The notes under the pieces: model-generated
Seen by the model: only the letters and a program-made list of their open reading frames with translations
Told to the model about the DNA's origin: nothing
Databases searched by the model: none
Position numbers and translations under genes: made by a program
Shown here: positions 63,416-64,000 of the stretch, piece by piece
Position numbering within the stretch: position 1 is the first letter of the stretch
Layout of the letters: every line of letters begins with the position of its first letter
Virus record (IMG/VR): IMGVR_UViG_3300024320_000003
Coordinates: 62,001-126,000 of that record
DNA length: 64,000 bases
Direction: 5' to 3' (one strand)
From: a virus

Positions 63416-63423
63416 GATATATA
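63416..63423 (+). promoter_or_regulatory. Candidate late promoter box GATATATA
   Basis: AAAGATATATAA begins two bases after the gp46 stop and 35 bp upstream of the ATG of an internal-type protein. It marks the switch from the recombination block to a late-type gene. Confidence 0.5.
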
Positions 63424-63450
63424 AATCAAATAAAAAGATTTCACTTAAAC

Positions 63451-64000
63451 ATGAATAATAAAATCTTAAAATACGATCAGTATTTAAATGAAGCTATGAA
63501 AACGGGTTCAATAGAACTTGTAAATCCTTCTCTAAATAAAGCAGCTACGATAATCGCAAGATTTGTAAATAAGAAAACAAAGAAGGACTTTAAAAAGTTT
63601 CCATTTGAAATGATAACTGATATGGGTTCTGGAGTAATGTTTTACTCAAGTAAAGGTACAGAGGCATTTATGGTAACTCCCGCTGCTGCAAAAAACCCTG
63701 GTATTGTAGGTTCTATAATCTATTTCTCAGATGCAGCAGACGCTAAATCTGATTTTTCTATTTCATCTGAAACATTCCCAATTGTTAAATTAGTTGGAGA
63801 ATTCGTTAGATTAATGGATAAAAAATACGTTGCATCTATACAAGAGTCAATGTTATTAGAAAGAAGAACTAAAAGAGCATTCTCTAAAGAAGAAATTAAA
63901 ATGATCGAGGCTAAATTAGCAGCTGGAATGGCCGTTAATAAAATAGCAGACGAATTAGAAGTTCCTTATTCTTCAATCATGAATATTAAGAAAGGACAGC
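63451..64000 (+). CDS. Putative internal protein with LNE-A leader and C-terminal HTH (partial)
   Basis: Open to the window edge; at least 183 residues. N-terminus MNNKILKYDQYLNEA has the capsid-targeting pattern, with L12-N-E14/A15. A globular domain of about 115 residues follows (FPFEMITDMGSGVMFYSSKG), then a second ES-type string, QESMLLE-R (131-138). After it comes a helix-turn-helix: FSKEEIKMIEAKLAAGMAVN, then KIADELEVPYSSIMNIKKG. If cut at Glu137 the DNA-binding domain would be released. It has its own late-promoter-like box. Confidence 0.6.
   Translation, partial: MNNKILKYDQYLNEAMKTGSIELVNPSLNKAATIIARFVNKKTKKDFKKFPFEMITDMGSGVMFYSSKGTEAFMVTPAAAKNPGIVGSIIYFSDAADAKSDFSISSETFPIVKLVGEFVRLMDKKYVASIQESMLLERRTKRAFSKEEIKMIEAKLAAGMAVNKIADELEVPYSSIMNIKKGQ

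Overview
The window is part of a large, strictly lytic, T4-like tailed-phage genome (contractile-tail type). It is AT-rich, every gene I can support is on the + strand, and genes are packed with 1-40 bp gaps or 4-17 bp overlaps. Starts sit behind A-rich leaders (for example TAAATAAACA-type runs) rather than Shine-Dalgarno sequences. That is the habit of Bacteroidota and their phages, so a flavobacterium-like host is my inference; nothing in the window names the host. I see no tRNA, CRISPR array, insertion sequence, integrase or homing endonuclease.

Layout. (1) 1-24984: tail and baseplate genes. These are very large structural proteins (up to 1609 aa) and two short-tail-fibre (gp12-like) paralogues with collagen-like stalks; one of the two carries a C-terminal Hint (intein-like) self-processing domain. 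(2) 25022-26332: a small glycine-zipper protein with a T4-internal-protein-like N-terminus, a RuvC-like resolvase and a small unknown. (3) 26467-30672: a replication/recombination block, gp32 SSB, gp61 primase, a small protein, UvsY and UvsW. (4) 30706-44026: the most unusual block. Eight proteins in tandem include a nucleic-acid ligase, a ligase fused to a nucleotidyltransferase, and 708-aa, 1072-aa and 623-aa multi-module proteins. Most carry a T4 capsid-targeting-like N-terminus and/or repeated ES..(N/T)E(A/K/G) strings that look like sites for a T4 gp21-type prohead protease. I read the block as packaged, co-injected polyprotein cargo. (5) 44094-46381: an auxiliary metabolic cassette, methylglyoxal synthase, a TagD-like nucleotidyltransferase and a dTDP-glucose 4,6-dehydratase. 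(6) 46477-49971: small early-type genes, a T4 alpha-glucosyltransferase-like enzyme and gp56-type dCTPase/dUTPase, pointing to modified cytosine in the phage DNA. (7) 49971-56487: DNA polymerase B split into two genes, with nrdB, nrdA and the sliding clamp between the halves. (8) 56499-63414: UvsX, a 2OG-Fe(II) oxygenase, gp41 helicase, a possible gp33-like protein, and gp47/gp46 nuclease. (9) 63451-end: another internal-protein-like gene, cut by the window edge.

Regulation. GATATATA occurs 31-42 bp upstream of six genes for structural, internal-type or adjacent proteins, plus two more intergenic copies at other distances; I propose it as this phage's late promoter, the counterpart of T4 TATAAATA. 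A different A/T motif, GTA(G/T)A(A/G)TAATxA, precedes four early/DNA-metabolism genes. Five hairpin-plus-T-tract terminators separate blocks.

How it fits together: replication (split gp43, gp45, gp41, gp61, gp32), recombination (UvsX/Y/W, gp46/47, RuvC-like) and nucleotide supply (NrdAB, gp56) follow the T4 plan. The departures from it are the possible ejected cargo, the Hint fibre, the methylglyoxal synthase cassette and the polymerase split.
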